Source of the DNA: JAHECE01 sp963780675
GTDB taxonomy: Bacteria; Actinomycetota; Actinomycetes; Actinomycetales; JAHECE01
Length of the DNA: 64,000 nt
Assembly (NCBI GenBank): GCA_963780675.1
Contig: CAWACR010000010.1
Location: 62,001-126,000, forward strand
Direction: 5' to 3'
The position numbers and the translations under genes were made by a program. Below are positions 62,106 through 64,000 of this stretch, piece by piece. The notes beneath the pieces are model-generated. The model saw only the letters and a program-made list of their open reading frames with translations, searched no databases and was not told where the DNA came from. Numbering within the stretch: position 1 is the first letter of the stretch; each line of letters begins with the position of its first letter.

Positions 62106-62888
62106 TCAGCCGCGCGGCTGCGGAAGGTCCAGCACCGCGTCGAGGCCCACGGTGAGCCCCGGCAGTCGCGACATCGAGCGCACCGCCAGAAGGACGCCGG
62201 GCATGAAGGACGAACGGTCGAACGCATCGGTGCGGATCGTGAGCTGCTCACCCGGGTTGCCGAACAGGACCTCCTCGTGCGCGACGAGGCCACGCAACCG
62301 CACGGCGTGCACCCGCACGCCGTCGACGTCGGCCCCGCGCGCGCCCTCGAGCGCCGTCGTGGTCGCGTCGGGCGAGGGTCCGAGTCCTGCCTCGCCGCGC
62401 GCGGCCGCGATGAGGCGGGCGGTGTGCACGGCTGTCCCCGACGGCGCGTCGACCTTGTCCGGGTGGTGCAGCTCGATGACCTCGGCCGAGACGAAGTAGC
62501 GCGCGGCCTGAGCCGCGAAACGCATGGCGAGCACGGCGGAGAGCGCGAAGTTGGGTGCGATGAGCACACCGACGCCCGGTGCGGCGCTCACGTGCTCGCG
62601 GACTCGGTCGAGCGCGGCGTCGCTCCACCCCGTCGTGCCGACGACGGCGTGGATGCCGGCGTCGATGAGCGCGTGGACGTTGGCCTCGGCAGCCGAGGGC
62701 ACCGTGAAGTCGACGGCGACGTCCACGACCGGTCCGGCGAGGGCGCCGACGTCGTCCCCCACGTCCAGGCGCGCCACCAGGTCGAGGCCCGGGGCATCGG
62801 CAACGGCGGCGCAGACGGTGTTGCCCATGCGCCCGCGAGCGCCGAGGACGGCGACGCGGATGGGGGCGGCAGGAGGCGCAGAGATCAT
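62106..62888 (-). CDS. dapB: 4-hydroxy-tetrahydrodipicolinate reductase
   Basis: NAD(P)H-dependent second step of the diaminopimelate pathway. The 260-residue product starts MISAPPAAPIRVAVLGARGRMG (nucleotide-binding GxxGxMG) and has the catalytic ELHHPDKVDAPSGTA (His-His and Lys) and GNPGEQLTIRTDAFDR. The ATG at 62888 follows TAGGCT by 7 nt (leaderless); the longer ORF before it overlaps the membrane-protein gene. It is in the same orientation as dapA, which lies beyond the alpha-glucoside locus. Confidence 0.95.
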   Translation of the reverse strand: MISAPPAAPIRVAVLGARGRMGNTVCAAVADAPGLDLVARLDVGDDVGALAGPVVDVAVDFTVPSAAEANVHALIDAGIHAVVGTTGWSDAALDRVREHVSAAPGVGVLIAPNFALSAVLAMRFAAQAARYFVSAEVIELHHPDKVDAPSGTAVHTARLIAAARGEAGLGPSPDATTTALEGARGADVDGVRVHAVRLRGLVAHEEVLFGNPGEQLTIRTDAFDRSSFMPGVLLAVRSMSRLPGLTVGLDAVLDLPQPRG

Positions 62889-62895
62889 GCCCGCG

Positions 62896-62901
62896 AGCCT
62901 A
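62896..62901 (-). promoter_or_regulatory. Putative leaderless -10 (TAGGCT) of dapB
   Basis: TAGGCT is 7 nt before the dapB ATG at 62888. It identifies the start and separates dapB from the upstream membrane-protein gene. Confidence 0.6.
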
Positions 62902-62928
62902 CAGAGACGCTGTCCGCCCCTTGTCCGG

Positions 62929-63342
62929 CTACAGCTGAGCCAGGTACGGGAGGAGGAGGAAGCCGACGGCGGACAGCCCGGACAGGATCGCCGCGACCAG
63001 GCCCACGCGGTCCCCGCTCCGGCGCCACCCACGGATGCCGAGAAGCGCGGCGACCAGCCAGACGGCGACGACGGCGACGATGTAGAGCCCGTTGAGCACG
63101 TCGAGCCGCGGGTCGTCGCTGCTCAGGTCGATCCCGGCCTCCAGCGCGAATGCTCCCACCAGGGCAAGGAAGACCAGGATGAGCGGGAAGTTCAGGAGGA
63201 ACAGGAACACCGACCAGAGGACGGCCCGATCGACCCGCGGGCGGTCCGGCGCGCGCCTGCCCAGCAGACGACGCGTCGCCGGTCGGGTGCCGGGCGACGG
63301 CGCGCGGCGCGCGGCGCTCGGCTCGGGCTTGCGTGCGGTCAC
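62929..63342 (-). CDS. Small membrane protein of unknown function
   Basis: A 137-residue protein with a basic, Pro/Arg-rich N-terminal 40 residues and three hydrophobic segments (VLWSVFLFLLNFPLILVFLALVGAF, YIVAVVAVWLVAALLGI, VGLVAAILSGLSAVGFLLLPYL). The GTG start is 1 nt after the M16 peptidase stop, so it is probably cotranscribed with it. No domain is recognised and no function is proposed. Confidence 0.75.
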   Translation of the reverse strand: MTARKPEPSAARRAPSPGTRPATRRLLGRRAPDRPRVDRAVLWSVFLFLLNFPLILVFLALVGAFALEAGIDLSSDDPRLDVLNGLYIVAVVAVWLVAALLGIRGWRRSGDRVGLVAAILSGLSAVGFLLLPYLAQL

Positions 63343-63343
63343 C

Positions 63344-64000
63344 TCAGCGCACCTCCGTGGTCAACCGTGCTCCGGTCCCGTCGGCGTTCCCGAGCGCCTC
63401 GAGCGCCACGTCCCGCTCGAACGGGCCGACCACCACGAGCGAGCGCGGCGCGGCGGCCAGCTCGACGGCGAGCGCCTGCACCTCCTCGGCGGTGACCGCT
63501 CGGATGGCCTCCAGCAACTCGTCCACGCTCAGGAGCTCCCCGTGCACGATCTCGGACCTCGCCCAGCCTCGACATCCGCGACCCGGAGTCCTCGAGGCCG
63601 AGCACGAGCCCTCCGCTGAGCTGGCCGATCCCCCGGTCGAGCTCCGAGCCCGTGATGCCGCCGTCGGCAAGGCGGTCCAGCTCGGCGCCCAGCAGGGCGA
63701 CGACCTCGTCCACCCGCCCCGGCGCGCAGCCGGCGTACAGCCCGAAGGCCCCCGTGTCGGCGTAGCCCGTCGCGAAGGAGTACACGGAGTAGGCCAGCCC
63801 GCGGCGCTCCCTGATCTCCTGGAAGAGACGGGAGGACATCCCGCCGCCGAGCACCGCGTTGAGCACGCGGAGCGCGAAGCGTCGTTCGTCGTTCGCGATG
63901 GGGCCCCGCCCGCCGAGCACGATGTTCGCCTGCTCGATCGGGCGGTGGATCGTGATCGCCGTGCCGCCGGCCGGCAGAGCGCCGATCGGGGGCGCGGCGG
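63344..64000 (-). CDS. M16 family metallopeptidase, C-terminal part (one frameshift as read)
   Basis: Zinc peptidase of the pitrilysin/insulinase M16 family, found upstream of dapB in many actinobacteria. Only the C-terminal domain is in the window; the catalytic HxxEH domain lies beyond the right edge. Visible features are IVLGGRGPIANDERRFALRVLNAVLGGGMSSRLFQEIRERRGLAYSVYS and PRSLVVVGPFE. The frame breaks near 63560 (an extra base in GGGCGAGG): SRMSRLG is followed in the next frame by RSEIVHGELLSVDELLEAIRAV. I interpret this as a sequence error. Confidence 0.88.
   Translation of the reverse strand, partial: PPRPRSALCRPAARRSRSTARSSRRTSCSAGGAPSRTTNDASRSACSTRCSAAGCPPVSSRRSGSAAGWPTPCTPSRRATPTRGPSGCTPAARRGGWTRSSPCWAPSWTALPTAASRARSSTGGSASSAEGSCSASRTPGRGCRGWARSEIVHGELLSVDELLEAIRAVTAEEVQALAVELAAAPRSLVVVGPFERDVALEALGNADGTGARLTTEVR

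Overview
The window is a very high-GC bacterial chromosome segment with nearly gap-free coding, many GTG starts and TAnnnT -10 boxes placed 6-8 nt before start codons (leaderless transcripts). Gene content and order are those of an actinobacterium: mraZ-rsmH-ftsL-ftsI-murE-murF-mraY-murD, lexA/LysM/nrdR, recA-recX-rny-miaB-miaA-dapF, ftsK-pgsA-cinA-clgR and dapA-rnj. My inference is order Micrococcales, perhaps Cellulomonas, Cellulosimicrobium or relatives. No rRNA, tRNA, CRISPR array, insertion sequence or phage module was seen.

Layout. 1-8500 (minus strand): division/cell-wall cluster from murD (cut by the window edge) back to mraZ, with a three-copy MraZ box in the mraZ promoter. 8500-13650: a DUF3040 protein, a LexA-controlled HEPN-dinB operon, a spermidine-synthase-like protein, a cold-shock protein and a PAC2 protein. 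13930-19700: HelD/HelR-type RNA polymerase recycling ATPase, serA, a DUF5302 protein, an aldo/keto reductase, nrdR. 19860-21290: divergent LysM-protein/lexA pair with four LexA boxes. 21380-28860: ldh, DinG-like helicase, hflX, a methyltransferase, dapF, miaA. 29015-35712: two YbjN proteins, miaB, rny, recX, recA, DUF3046. 35870-45000: lhr, nei, clgR, cinA, pgsA, a CapA-like protein, ftsK. 47690-51950: a lone GH32 enzyme, RNase J, dapA. 52090-61720: alpha-glucoside locus (two GH13 enzymes, two LacI regulators, aglEFG-type ABC transporter) with at least seven LacI-type operators. 62106-64000: dapB, a membrane protein and the C-terminal part of an M16 peptidase.

How it fits together. Several genes form an SOS regulon visible from sequence alone: LexA boxes sit before HEPN-dinB, between the LysM protein and lexA, and before recA. 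The sugar locus would import alpha-glucosides or maltodextrins and hydrolyse them in the cytoplasm; its ATPase is not in the window. dapA, dapB and dapF supply the diaminopimelate/lysine pathway, while MurE has ENPR where diaminopimelate-adding enzymes usually have DNPR.

Quality warning. As given, miaB, rny, recX and recA (31.6-34.9 kb) carry at least a dozen single-base indels between them, and lhr, ftsK and the M16 gene carry one each. The reading frames on either side of each indel are conserved and correct, so I read these as sequence errors and annotate the genes as whole. A second recurring trait is short tandem repeats of 9-17 bp at many gene junctions and inside some genes, plus a palindromic dispersed repeat on both sides of lhr-nei.
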